Positions 19,431-29,035 are shown, counted from the first letter of the stretch. The stretch is 64,000 bases of DNA from CAVUCE01 sp963739985 (GCA_963739985.1 CAVUCE010000011.1:3745-67744); one strand, 5' to 3'. The notes: generated by a model from the letters alone, not told the origin. Numbers and translations are program-made.

Positions 19431-21831
19431 TTATTCGTACCTTAAACTTTTTACCGGGTTTGCAACCGCCGCTTTAATTGTTTGTGTTCCGACCGTAATC
19501 AATGCAATAAACAGCGCAATAATTCCAGACAGAATAAAAATGCCGAAACCAATGCTTATTCTATATGCAAAACTGCTTAGCCAGGTATTCATTATATAGT
19601 AAGCAACCGGCCACGCAATAACATTTGCAATTATCACCCACTTAGAAAACTCTTTAGAAAGCAAAAATATTATCTCCGGAATAGAGGCGCCTAAAACTTT
19701 TCTAATTCCAATTTCTTTTGTCCTTTGTTCTGTAATAAACGCTGCCAAACCTAGTAGTCCAAGACAAGCAATAAAAATCGCAATAATTGAAAACGTAGTT
19801 GCAACTTTACTTGTTGTAAGTTCAGCTCTGTAAAGATGCTCCAAATCCTGATCCAGGAAGTTATAATCAAAAGCTTCATTGCCGGCGTAATTTTTCCAGA
19901 CAGCCGCCATGGAAGCTATAGTTGTTTGGAAATTTTGTGGTTTTATACGGACTGAAACATACTTGCCAAAACTGCGAGGTTTATACAACCGAATTACTAA
20001 AGGACGGACTGTTTTATGCAAGGATTCGTAATTAAAATTATCAGTCACACCGATTATTGTATATTTATCACCATTATCAAGCTGTTTGCCAATTGGATTT
20101 TTTAATCCAAATAATTTTACTGCCGCTTGATTCAAAACCACTGCCGAAGTATCGGATGGATGTTCGACAGAAAAATATCTACCAATTTTCATTTTTATAT
20201 CGTAAGTATTAACAAAACCGTAATCGGCGGACATTGTTTTACAATCATGCATGTGCGTACTTGACGTTCCCTCAACCCGATATGTATTATCTCCGATATT
20301 TTTGCCCGGTACGGAATTAGAATTACTCACATCAACTACTCCCGGCAAACCCAATAATTCTTTTTTAAAAGATTCTATATGGCTCCCAACATCATCAGTC
20401 TTGTTAATTAAAATTACTTGATCTTTATTGAAGCCTAGAGTTTTTATTCTGAATAAATTTCAACTGGTTGTAAACGATAAAAGTACCGATAAATAAAATT
20501 ATGGTTACAGTAAACTGCAAAATTACTAATCCGCTTCTAAGCCAAGATTTGCTTTTTCCTTTTGCTTCACTCTTCAAAACTTTAACCGGCTTAAATGATG
20601 AAAGGTAAAACGCCGGATAAGCTCCGGCAAAAATTCCTATCACGGCAGCAAGTACAAGCAGAATCGGAATCGTCGATAAATTCTCAAACAAGCCGAGAGC
20701 CATTTGTTCACCGGAAATAGTGTTAAAAACAGGTAAGAATATTTCGACTAAAACTACCGCAAGAAAAACTGCAAGAGAACTCATTGCTACCGCTTCAGCA
20801 ATAAACATTTTAATTAACTGTATTTTATTCGATCCTAATGTTTTTCTTATTCCAACTTCTTTAGCTCTTCTTTCTGAACGCGCGGTTGAAAGGTTAACAA
20901 AATTAACACAAGCAATTAGTAAAATTGATAATGCTATTATCGAAAAGATATAGATATAACTTTTATCGCTGTTTGGTTCCAATTCATAATCAAGATGCGA
21001 ATTAAGATGAATGGATGTTAAGGGCTGTAAAACAAATCCATACTTAAATCCTTTTTCCTTAAACTTTGCGGGGGAAATTCCGGTAACCTTTTGTACCTGC
21101 GGTCCGATATATTTTTTAGCATCGTTATTGAGTTTTTGCTGAAATATTTTCGGATTCGTACCTTTTCTTAAAAGCAAATAAGTATAGTAGTTATTAGACA
21201 GCCAATAAGGACTTCTGCTATCGTTATAAGTAGAAATGCTGCCGAGGAAATCGAAATGGAAATGCGAAGTTTTAGGAAAGGCTTTTACTACACCGGTAAC
21301 AATCCAGTCCCGCCTATGATCAGCATTTAATATTTTTCCAACAGGATTTTCGTTGCCGAAATACTTTTTCGCCATCTTTTCGGTAATAACAACATGCGCC
21401 GGTTTTGTTAATGCTGTTTTAGGATTGCCTTCTAAAAAGTGCACGGAAAAAACATTAAAGAAAGTAGAATCAACTAGGTAAAATTTTTCTTCGCTGAAAA
21501 CTTTGTCTTTGTATCGCAATACCGGGAAGCCAAAATTTCTTATTCTTGTGTAATCAATAACTTCAGGCAGATCATGTTTTACAGCTTCACCTAAAGGCGA
21601 AGGACTGGTGGCGGCATTCAAATCATTATCATTTAATCGTGCTTTTAATCTTACTCGATAAATTCGATCGGCATTTTTATTAAAAGTATCATAGCTGAGT
21701 TCGTTTTTTACAAAGAGAAAAATAATTGTACAGCATGCAACGCCAACCGCTAAACCAATTACATTTATAAATGAGAATGCTTTATATTTTTTAATATTTC
21801 TTAGTGCAACGTAAAAATAATTCTTTAACAT
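19431..21831 (-). pseudogene. MacB-type ABC transporter permease with one frameshift
   Basis: The first 468 codons (21831 to 20425) and the last 307 (20354 to 19431) belong to one permease of about 799 residues. The break is near 20440: frame 0 reads FIQNKNSRLQ then stops, while dropping one A from an A5 run gives FIQNKTLGFNKDQVILINKT, which runs straight into the second part. The N-terminal TM, two periplasmic domains, the central FtsX bundle (ERRAKEVGIRKTLGSNKIQ) and the C-terminal one (TKEIGIRKVLGASIPEI) are all present. The single homopolymer indel could be a sequencing error, so the gene may be functional. It is the permease nearest the two ATPase genes. Confidence 0.85.
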
Positions 21832-21902
21832 AACTTCTATCCTTGTAATAATTAAATTTCAGGCTAAGCCTTCAGAAATAGTATCAAGATTTTTTAAATT
21901 CT

Positions 21903-21995
21903 TCTCAGAGAAGCTCCGTTTATTCTCTGAGGCTCTCTGTGTAAAAAAGATTTGGACACTGAGTTCACGGAGAAGACGCAAAGAACCACAGAGAA
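21903..21995. repeat. Imperfect palindromic intergenic repeat (CTCTGTG family), copy 2
   Basis: The left arm has CTCAGAGAAGCTCCG and GGCTCTCTGTGTAAAAAA; the right arm has GGACACTGAGTTCACGGAGA and ACCACAGAGA. It is closely similar to copy 1, down to the TTTGGACACTGAG junction. Confidence 0.6.
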
Positions 21996-22014
21996 ATTTG
22001 AGTCACACACTTAG

Positions 22015-22677
22015 TTACTTTTCAATCCAGCCGTCTTTTAATTTTATTATTCTATTTCCATACTCAGCGTTAGTCTCAGAATGAGTTACTTGTATAATAG
22101 TTGTTCCCTGCGCATTTAATTTTTTTAATAAATCCATAATTTCTTTGCCTTGATCAGAGTGAAGATTTCCAGTGGGTTCATCGGCAAGAATTAGTTTAGG
22201 TTCGGCTATTATTGCACGAGCAATTGCCGTTAACTGCTGTTGCCCGCCGGAAAGCTGGCTCGGAAAAAGATCTTTTTTAGCTACCATATTGAACCGATCC
22301 AGAACCTCGGCAACTCTTCCTTTCCTATCATTTGATTTTACCTTTTGATATAGCAATGGTGTTTCCAGATTTTCGTAAACAGTTAATTCATCAATTAAAT
22401 GATACTGCTGGAATACAAATCCAATGTGAGTTTTGTGAAGTTGTGAAAGTCTTTTCTCGCTCATTTTATGTACAGGCTCATCAAAGAAATAATACTCGCC
22501 GTTGGAAGGATTATCCAGCATGCCGATTATATTCAACAAAGTTGATTTACCGGAACCAGAAGGTCCCATAACGGAAACAAATTCGCCTTCCGCTATTTCG
22601 AGATTTATATTTCTAAGTACATATGTCTTTATAAATTTGTTGTTGTAGTATTTTTCTATGCTCTGAAGTTTTATCAT
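22015..22677 (-). CDS. ABC transporter ATP-binding protein (MacB/LolD type)
   Basis: A 220-residue cytoplasmic ATPase. Walker A is GPSGSGKST (about 38-46), the Q-loop region is GFVFQQYHL, the signature is LSGGQQQLT (usually LSGGQQQRV, so the final Arg is replaced), Walker B is LILADEPTGNL, and the switch His is in IQVTHSE. Length and motifs fit the MacB/LolD/FtsE subfamily that drives FtsX-type permeases without moving substrate through the TM region. It sits 51 bp from a second such ATPase and upstream of three permeases, so two ATPases serve the array. Confidence 0.93.
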   Translation of the reverse strand: MIKLQSIEKYYNNKFIKTYVLRNINLEIAEGEFVSVMGPSGSGKSTLLNIIGMLDNPSNGEYYFFDEPVHKMSEKRLSQLHKTHIGFVFQQYHLIDELTVYENLETPLLYQKVKSNDRKGRVAEVLDRFNMVAKKDLFPSQLSGGQQQLTAIARAIIAEPKLILADEPTGNLHSDQGKEIMDLLKKLNAQGTTIIQVTHSETNAEYGNRIIKLKDGWIEK

Positions 22678-22693
22678 TAATGTTCTCCTTCTT

Positions 22694-22725
22694 AGCAGGC
22701 TTAGTGTCTTTGCGGTTAATTTTTT
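22694..22725. repeat. Partial copy of the intergenic palindromic repeat family
   Basis: TTAGTGTCTTTGCGGTTAAT resembles the left arm of the 23451-23508 repeat (TTAGCGCCTTTGCGGTA), but no matching right arm follows. It fills most of the 51-bp spacer between the two ATPase genes. Confidence 0.35.
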
Positions 22726-22728
22726 GCG

Positions 22729-23418
22729 CTAGACGTGGAATTTTTCTTTATAATTTTCAGTAACCACATTCCCGTCAAACAGATGAATTATTCTATGTGC
22801 AAACTCAGAATCATGCGGAGAGTGTGTTACCATAACAATAGTAGTCCCCTCTTCATTTAATTGAGTTAAGATATTCATTACTTCTTCGCCGTTAGCAGAA
22901 TCAAGATTCCCGGTTGGTTCATCTGCTAAAATTAATTTTGGTTTTGCAACAACCGCCCTTGAGACAGCTACGCGCTGCTGTTGTCCACCCGATAATTGCT
23001 GAGGGAAATGATCCTTACGATGCATAATCTGCATTCTTTCCATAACCGCATTCACCATTTTAGGTCTATCCGATGAAGGAGTTCCAAGGTATAAAAGCGG
23101 AAGTTCAATATTTTCATAAACAGTTAATTCATCAATTAGATTAAAACTTTGGAAAACGAATCCAATATTTGCCTTTCTTAGATTTGCTCTTTGGCGTTCA
23201 CTATATTTGGAAACCTCGTGATCTAAGAAATGATATTCTCCTTCCGAAGGATTATCGAGTAAACCAAAAATATTTAACAAAGTTGATTTTCCGCAACCCG
23301 ATGGTCCCATTACCGCTACGAATTCTTTTTCTTTTATTTCAATATTTACACCGTTTAGCGCAGTTGTTTCTACTTCTTCAGTTGTGTAGATTTTTTTTAG
23401 ATTATTTGTTTTAAGCAT
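22729..23418 (-). CDS. ABC transporter ATP-binding protein (MacB/LolD type)
   Basis: A 229-residue ATPase with Walker A GPSGCGKST, GFVFQSFNLIDELTVYEN, the canonical signature LSGGQQQRVAVSRA, Walker B LILADEPTGNLDS and switch MVTHSPHD. It is more canonical than its neighbour, which lacks the Arg after the signature. It follows the membrane-fusion protein gene by 96 bp, with a palindromic repeat in between, and is the second gene of the export operon. It is expected to energise one or more of the downstream permeases. Confidence 0.94.
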   Translation of the reverse strand: MLKTNNLKKIYTTEEVETTALNGVNIEIKEKEFVAVMGPSGCGKSTLLNIFGLLDNPSEGEYHFLDHEVSKYSERQRANLRKANIGFVFQSFNLIDELTVYENIELPLLYLGTPSSDRPKMVNAVMERMQIMHRKDHFPQQLSGGQQQRVAVSRAVVAKPKLILADEPTGNLDSANGEEVMNILTQLNEEGTTIVMVTHSPHDSEFAHRIIHLFDGNVVTENYKEKFHV

Positions 23419-23450
23419 TGTTGTGTTCCTATATTATAATTTCTTTTACT

Positions 23451-23508
23451 TTGTGTCTTAGCGCCTTTGCGGTAGTATTTTTACCGCTGAGACGGAGAGA
23501 CGCTAAGA
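23451..23508. repeat. Imperfect palindromic intergenic repeat
   Basis: CTTAGCGCCTTTGCGGTA is answered by TACCGCTGAGACGGAGAG and CGCTAAG across a T-rich loop. The arms pair imperfectly. It lies between the membrane-fusion gene and the first ATPase gene, so as RNA it might affect mRNA stability. It has the look of the widespread 'CTTTGCGG / CCGCAGAGACGC' intergenic repeats. Confidence 0.6.
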
Positions 23509-23514
23509 ATTCAA

Positions 23515-24765
23515 TTACTTAATTTCCAATTTATCAACATCACCAAAATTATCATATGATGAAGTTATGACTTTTTCTCCCGGTTTTAATCCTTTTAATA
23601 CTTCAAAATAATCGGGATTTTGTCTGCCCAGGCTAATGTTTCTTTTTACCGCTTCCGTTCCGGATTTGTTAACTACAAAAATCCACTGCCCACCGGTCTT
23701 CTGATAAAATCCGCCGCGCGGAAGCAAAATAGCTTTTGTTCTATCGCTTAATTGCAAACGAATTTGCAGCGTTTGTCCTCTTCGTATTCCTTCAGGAGAA
23801 TTTCCTACAAATTCCATATCGACTTGAAACTTCCCGTCTTTTACTTCCGGATAAATTTTACTGACTTTAAGTTTATAATCTTTGCCGTCTATTTCCGCTG
23901 TTCCAAATAAACCTTTCACAACTCGCGCAATATAATATTCATCAATGTCTGCTCTAACTTTATAGCCATCCATTGCATCAATCTGCCCGAGTTTTGCTCC
24001 TTGAGATTTTGATTGTCCTATTTCTGCATCAAGGGATGTTAATTGTCCGTCTATCGGCGCTTTAACCGTAAGATTATCAATATTCTCTCTAATTAACTCA
24101 AGGTTGGTTTGCAATCTTTTAATAGAGCCTGTTATTTGATCAAGTTGAGATTCCCGCAAAACCGAATCTTTCTGCCAGTTTTCCTTAGCCAGTTTTTGCT
24201 GTTCTAAATCGTGAAAATATCCATCTTTTGCATCTTCATAATCTTGTTGTGAGATCAGTTTTTTTTTCCACATTTCTTTCTGGCGATTATAATTATTTTT
24301 TGATTTGATCAAATTATATTTTGTATTTACTAACTGAGTCTGAAGATTAATACTATTTTGTTCAACCTGAAGTCTTGTATTTCTTGCATTATTAATCTGC
24401 TGAAAAGTTAAAGTTTCCTGCTGAAGTGCGTTTAACTGTATATTAGAATTCTCCAGTTTTAATATTTTATCACCTTTCTTCAACATCGCGCCTTCTTCTA
24501 CATATTTTTTCTCAACCGTCCCGCCGAGTATCGCATCCAAATAAAAAGTTGTTCGCGGTAAAACCGATCCGGAAATAGGAATGAACTCCTGGAAATCAGA
24601 CATGATTACTTCAGACTCGGTTATTTTTTCAGCTTCAACATTTAACTTTGAACCCGTATCCGCCAGGATCATAATTACAAATATCAAAAATGCGATTCCG
24701 AATACCGACGAAATCCAGAAGTTTCTTTTTTTGTATAACGGTTTTTTTTCTAATTTTCTATCCAA
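23515..24765 (-). CDS. Periplasmic adaptor / membrane-fusion protein (MacA/HlyD type)
   Basis: A 416-residue protein with an N-terminal TM anchor (about 14-34, FWISSVFGIAFLIFVIMIL). A lipoyl/barrel-sandwich half follows (GTVEKKYVEEGAMLKKGDKI at about 90-108), then a long coiled coil (about 110-235, rich in Q/N/K), the second lipoyl half (LTVKAPIDGQLTSLDAEIGQ) and the beta-barrel and membrane-proximal domains ending KVITSSYDNFGDVDKLEIK. MacA-type adaptors link an ABC permease to an outer-membrane factor; no TolC-like gene is in the window. It is the first gene of the operon, behind a -24/-12-like promoter and dyads. Confidence 0.9.
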   Translation of the reverse strand: MDRKLEKKPLYKKRNFWISSVFGIAFLIFVIMILADTGSKLNVEAEKITESEVIMSDFQEFIPISGSVLPRTTFYLDAILGGTVEKKYVEEGAMLKKGDKILKLENSNIQLNALQQETLTFQQINNARNTRLQVEQNSINLQTQLVNTKYNLIKSKNNYNRQKEMWKKKLISQQDYEDAKDGYFHDLEQQKLAKENWQKDSVLRESQLDQITGSIKRLQTNLELIRENIDNLTVKAPIDGQLTSLDAEIGQSKSQGAKLGQIDAMDGYKVRADIDEYYIARVVKGLFGTAEIDGKDYKLKVSKIYPEVKDGKFQVDMEFVGNSPEGIRRGQTLQIRLQLSDRTKAILLPRGGFYQKTGGQWIFVVNKSGTEAVKRNISLGRQNPDYFEVLKGLKPGEKVITSSYDNFGDVDKLEIK

Positions 24766-24820
24766 GTTGCTACCAAATTATTCACAAATTTTAAAATGCA
24801 GTTTTTATTTAATCTACTTG

Positions 24821-24840
24821 TTCAACTAATGTGCCTAAAT
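24821..24840 (-). promoter_or_regulatory. Candidate sigma54 (-24/-12) promoter of the export operon
   Basis: On the minus strand TTTAGGCACATTAGTTGAAC matches the TGGCAC-N5-TTGC pattern at the GG/CAC and TTG elements, with the right spacing, but has A for C in TTGC. It sits 56-75 bp before the membrane-fusion protein start. A sigma54 activator gene and paired dyads lie just upstream. Confidence 0.5.
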
Positions 24841-24984
24841 AATTTCTTAGTTAAGCTATATTAATTACTAGTATTCATTATCTTATATTTTAATAAATTA
24901 AGTTAGTTTTCGAGGGATTTTTAACATTTTCATCAATATTAAATAATATATGTAAAATTCTTTTTTAAAAGTTCTTGTAAACAT

Positions 24985-25020
24985 TGTTCGTTTTCGAACA
25001 GCAGTTTACGATTTCGGACA
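24985..25020. promoter_or_regulatory. Paired activator-binding dyads between the export operon and its regulator
   Basis: Site 1, TGTTCG-TTTT-CGAACA (24985-25000), is a perfect palindrome. Site 2, TTTACG-ATTT-CGGACA (25005-25020), keeps the 6-4-6 layout with three changes. The centres are exactly 20 bp apart, about two helical turns, the usual layout for tandem dimers of an NtrC-type activator. They lie about 145 bp upstream of the candidate -24/-12 promoter and 103 bp from the regulator's own start. Confidence 0.65.
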
Positions 25021-25122
25021 ATCATCATTTCAACAAGATTGATTTATATACGATAAAATTATATTTGGAAGATGATTATCGGGAATGATTTTTGAGTAAT
25101 CTATAGTTAAAAATGAAAATTT

Positions 25123-26499
25123 ATGACACCAAAAAAAGGTAAAATATTAATTATTGACGATGATGAAGATGTGCTTTATTCCGGGCGACTTCTATTAAAG
25201 CAATATTACTCAATTGTACGAATTGAGAAAAACCCGGAACAGATCCCGACAATTTTATCGCAGGAGAAATACGATGTTATTCTTCTCGATATGAATTTTA
25301 CCGGTGATTTAACAAGCGGAAAAGAAGGATTCGATTGGCTTAAAAATATTTTGGAAATAGATTCTTCTGCTACCGTAATATTAATTACAGGATTCGGAAA
25401 TATTGAAATGGCCGTGCGCGCCATTAAAATGGGAGCAACAGATTTTGTACTTAAACCCTGGCAGAACGAAAAATTAGTCGCTACGGTTTCTTCGGCGATG
25501 CAGCTTAGTCAATCAAAACAAGAAATTACCGATCTTCGTATTAAGCAAAAACAATTGAGCGATGATATTGATAATAAGTTTCACGATATGATCGGAACAT
25601 CCGCCGAAATGCAAAGTGTTTTTGTTGCAATTCAAAAAGTAGCAAAAACAGATGCCAATGTTTTAATACTCGGTGAAAACGGAACGGGAAAAGAACTTGT
25701 AGCAAGAGCAATTCATAGGCAATCAAACCGAAATAAAGAAATTTTTATTAGCGTTGATATGGGGGCAATAAGTGAATCACTGTTTGAAAGTGAATTGTTC
25801 GGATATTCGAAAGGCGCATTTACAGATGCAAAAGAAGATAGAGCAGGCAGGTTTGAAGTTGCTTCAAGCGGGACTTTATTTTTAGATGAAATCGGAAACC
25901 TTCCTTTTGATATGCAGAAAAAACTGTTGACTGTTCTTCAAAACAGACAGGTAACCAGATTAGGCTCTAATAAAGCAAGAGAAATCGATATCAGGCTAAT
26001 ATGCGCAACAAATCAGCCAATTAACAAATTAGCTGCGGAAAATAAATTCCGGCAGGATCTTTTATACAGAATAAATACGGTCGAAATTAAGATTCCACCG
26101 CTACGGGAAAGAGTAGATGATATAACTCTACTGGCAAATCATTTTTTAAAGATGTACTGTAAAAAATATAATAGGCCGTTAAAAAATATTAATGATGAAG
26201 CGCTGGAAAAATTGAAACACTATCAATGGCCCGGCAATGTGAGAGAACTTCAGCATGTAATTGAACGTGTTGTAATTATGAATGAATCGGAATTTCTGCA
26301 GCCGGAAGACTTTTACTTTGCCGATGAAAATAAAAGTAATGAAAAAATAGATTTTGATAATTTCCATATTGATGAAGTTGAAAAGGTGCTGATCATTAAA
26401 GCTATAAGTAAACACGACGGTAATTTGACAAAAGCAGCCGAGGAACTTGGCTTGTCCCGCGCATCGCTTTACCGGAGACTGGAAAAGCATGGTTTATAA
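25123..26499 (+). CDS. Sigma54-dependent response regulator (NtrC family)
   Basis: A 458-residue activator. The receiver domain (about 7-125) has the DDD acidic pocket at 12-14, phospho-acceptor D56 and K111. The AAA+ domain (about 155-390) has Walker A GENGTGKE (184-191), the sigma54-contact loop as GAFTDA (231-236) instead of GAFTGA, and Walker B GTLFLDEIGNLP. The C-terminus is a Fis-type HTH (GNLTKAAEELGLSRASLYRRLEKHGL). The next gene, a histidine kinase, starts within its last codons. It is divergent from the MacAB-like operon and most likely activates it. Confidence 0.94.
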   Translation: MTPKKGKILIIDDDEDVLYSGRLLLKQYYSIVRIEKNPEQIPTILSQEKYDVILLDMNFTGDLTSGKEGFDWLKNILEIDSSATVILITGFGNIEMAVRAIKMGATDFVLKPWQNEKLVATVSSAMQLSQSKQEITDLRIKQKQLSDDIDNKFHDMIGTSAEMQSVFVAIQKVAKTDANVLILGENGTGKELVARAIHRQSNRNKEIFISVDMGAISESLFESELFGYSKGAFTDAKEDRAGRFEVASSGTLFLDEIGNLPFDMQKKLLTVLQNRQVTRLGSNKAREIDIRLICATNQPINKLAAENKFRQDLLYRINTVEIKIPPLRERVDDITLLANHFLKMYCKKYNRPLKNINDEALEKLKHYQWPGNVRELQHVIERVVIMNESEFLQPEDFYFADENKSNEKIDFDNFHIDEVEKVLIIKAISKHDGNLTKAAEELGLSRASLYRRLEKHGL

Positions 26500-27826
26500 A
26501 AGATTCAGTTTAATAATTATCAGCAGAATAATTTTTCTGACTCTTACTATTTTCTTGTTAATCTATTTAGCGATTAATACTTCCCTTTATGCAACAATTA
26601 CAATTGTTTTTATAATTACTATTACTCAAGTTTACTCGCTAATAAAATTTGTAGAGAAAACAAATTCCGAAATAACTCGATTTTTTAATTCGATTAGGTA
26701 CTCTGATTTTTCACAAAATTTTAGGACTTCAATTAAAGGTTCATCCTTTGAGGAATTAAGCAGCTCTTTTTCCGAGGTGATTTCTGAATTTCAAAAAACA
26801 CGCAAAGAAAAAGAAGAAAATTATCGATACCTACAGACAATCATTCAGCATATTAACTCAGGTATACTTGCCTATACTGTTGATGGAAATATTGAACTAA
26901 TAAATAACGCATTTAAAAAACTTTTCAGAATAAATTCGTTAAAGAATATATCTCAACTAAATAAGTTTAGTGAAACATTAGTAGATAAACTTCAAAATAT
27001 AAAGGCCGGAGAGCAGACGCTAATAAAAATTATTGACAATAACGAGCTCTTACAGCTTTCTATTTTTGCCTCCGAATTTAAGATGCGCAATAAACATATA
27101 GTTCTTGTTTCAGTTTCAAATATTCACAATGAACTTGAAGAACAAGAAATGGAAGCATGGCAAAAATTGATTCGCGTGCTTACTCATGAAATTATGAATT
27201 CAATGACACCGGTTGTTTCATTATCGGCAACCGCAAATAAAATACTCGAGGAATCCGGTAATAATATAACAAGTGAAAAGCTCGAGGATTTAAACGGAGC
27301 AGTTAATACAATTCTCAGAAGAAGTAAAGGGCTTCTGCACTTTGTTGATGATTATAGAAGTTTAAATAAAATTCCGGTACCAAATTTCCATGAAGTGAAA
27401 ATCAAAGTTTTATTCGATAGACTTTATACACTTTTTGATGATCAATTTGTGAGATATAAAATAAGATGCCGTTCGGAAGTTATTCCGGGGGATTTACAAA
27501 TTTTGGCTGACCAGGATATGGTTGAGCAAGTATTAATAAACTTGCTTGTTAATTCAATTAGCGCAGTTAAGGAACTGCCTTCTCCCAAAATCATAATAGA
27601 AGGCAAAATTGACGAGCGCGGAAATGTGTTATTACAAGTCTCCGATAACGGAAGCGGAATCCCGGAAGAGTTATACGATAAAATCTTTATCCCTTTTTTC
27701 ACCACAAAAAAAGATGGTTCAGGAATCGGACTTAGTTTATCTAAACAAATTATGCGCGCTCATAAAGGTGGAATAACAGTAACATCAATTCCGAATGAAA
27801 AAACAACTTTTACTTTGAGATTTTAA
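26489..27826 (+). CDS. Sensor histidine kinase (NtrB-like), partner of the adjacent sigma54 regulator
   Basis: A 445-residue kinase. I take ATG 26489, which overlaps the regulator stop by 11 bp; the frame is open 14 codons further upstream, but that would lie inside the regulator. Two TM segments (about 5-50) are nearly adjacent, so there is little periplasmic domain and sensing is probably in the membrane or cytoplasm. A HAMP/PAS-like region follows (IIQHINSGILAYTVDGNIELINNAF). The H-box is VLTHEIMNSMTPV with H233, the N-box is EQVLINLLVNSISA, and the ATP lid segments are VSDNGSGIPEELYDKIF and FFTTKKDGSGIGLSLSK. Overlap and orientation pair it with the upstream regulator. Confidence 0.93.
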   Translation: MVYKRFSLIIISRIIFLTLTIFLLIYLAINTSLYATITIVFIITITQVYSLIKFVEKTNSEITRFFNSIRYSDFSQNFRTSIKGSSFEELSSSFSEVISEFQKTRKEKEENYRYLQTIIQHINSGILAYTVDGNIELINNAFKKLFRINSLKNISQLNKFSETLVDKLQNIKAGEQTLIKIIDNNELLQLSIFASEFKMRNKHIVLVSVSNIHNELEEQEMEAWQKLIRVLTHEIMNSMTPVVSLSATANKILEESGNNITSEKLEDLNGAVNTILRRSKGLLHFVDDYRSLNKIPVPNFHEVKIKVLFDRLYTLFDDQFVRYKIRCRSEVIPGDLQILADQDMVEQVLINLLVNSISAVKELPSPKIIIEGKIDERGNVLLQVSDNGSGIPEELYDKIFIPFFTTKKDGSGIGLSLSKQIMRAHKGGITVTSIPNEKTTFTLRF

Positions 27827-27884
27827 ATTAAAATTATTTTTCTTTAATCATATTTATATGCACTAAATTTATTGAGAGTTTTTA

Positions 27885-28775
27885 ATGAAAATATCTATAA
27901 AAGTTTTGGTTGCATGTCTAATTTTTATTCTGAATAATTCTGTGTTTTTCCAAACAATAGTCTTAAATGTTTGAAAAGATAAAATTCCAGACGCAATCGA
28001 AAATGCAGCGGTGCATAAAAGAATTATATACAATAAAGAAGGATCACCACTAACAGCAGATGTTACTACTCCGACAATTACCATTTACTTCCCTCCTAAA
28101 AACTTAGCTAACAGAACTTCAATTTTAATTTGTCCTGACGGTGGTTATGTAAGATTAGCAATTCCCAGCGAAGGAACTGAAGTAGCGAAATGGTTAAATA
28201 CTTTGGGAATTACTGCCATGGTTTTGAAGTATAGATTACCGAATGATGCTATAATGAAAAATAAAAGTATTGGTCCGCTGGAGGATGCTCAGGAAGCTAT
28301 GAGAATAATAAGAAGACATTCTAAAGAATGGAAAATTAATCCTTATAAAATTGGTGTGATGGGATTTTCAGCCGGCGGACATGTTGTTTCCACTCTTTGT
28401 ACACATTATAGTATGAATATTCATAAGTCTGATACAACATCAGCAAAACCAGATTTTTCTGTCCTCGTTTACCATGTTATATCAATGAAAAAAGAAATTA
28501 CACACATGGGTTCCAAAAAAAGTTTGTTAGGTAAGAATCCCGTTAGTACTTTCGTTAATCAATTTTCAAATGAACTTCACGTAGATAAAAACACTCCACC
28601 CGCATTTTTAGTTCAAGCGGAAAATGATAAATCTGTTCCGCTTCAAAATAGTATAGATTATTTTTTAGCTTTAAACAAAATAATATTGCTAAGGTTAAAT
28701 ACGAATATTTTTTCAGAATTATTGAAATCAGAGTTAAATATTCTCCATACAATATCTTGTATTATATACATTTGA
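27885..28775 (+). pseudogene. Alpha/beta-hydrolase (acetylxylan-esterase-like), inactivated
   Basis: The gene starts at ATG 27885 with a signal-like peptide (MKISIKVLVACLIFILNNS). It meets an in-frame TGA at codon 30 (27972-27974), then continues KDKIPDAIENAAVHKRIIYN in the same frame. The esterase core is clear: CPDGGYVRLAIPSEGTEVAK, VLKYRLPND and the nucleophile elbow GVMGFSAGGHVVSTL. The Asp-loop region (PAFLVQAENDKSVP) is present, but the tail with the catalytic His is lost: after YFLALNK the expected continuation (NNIAKVKYEYFF) is in another frame and soon stops. Homologues usually have Trp where the TGA lies. It is therefore decayed at both ends. Confidence 0.8.
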
Positions 28776-28795
28776 GATCAATATAATTTCTTTAA

Positions 28796-28824
28796 TTGAC
28801 AATAGAAACTAAAAATTTTATATT
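28796..28824 (+). promoter_or_regulatory. Candidate sigma70-type promoter of the protease cluster
   Basis: TTGACA (28796-28801), a 17-bp spacer and TATATT (28819-28824) lie in the gap upstream of the propeptide-like lipoprotein and S8 protease genes, leaving a leader of about 205 nt. In AT-rich DNA such matches arise by chance, but both boxes and the spacing are close to ideal. Confidence 0.45.
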
Positions 28825-29035
28825 ATCAATAGTTGAGGGTAACATTTATTATAATTCTAGGGGAAATAATTTTTATACATAAACAATTATTCGTATTCCC
28901 TTTTTATTATTGAAGCTTGCTTTTACCAACTTCTATCCTGGCTTTTAACCAGAGAAACATTCATTTAATCATATCAAATAAATTGTAAAAAATATTTAAT
29001 TCAGAAATCTTTGATTGCCAAGAGGGAGGGTAATT

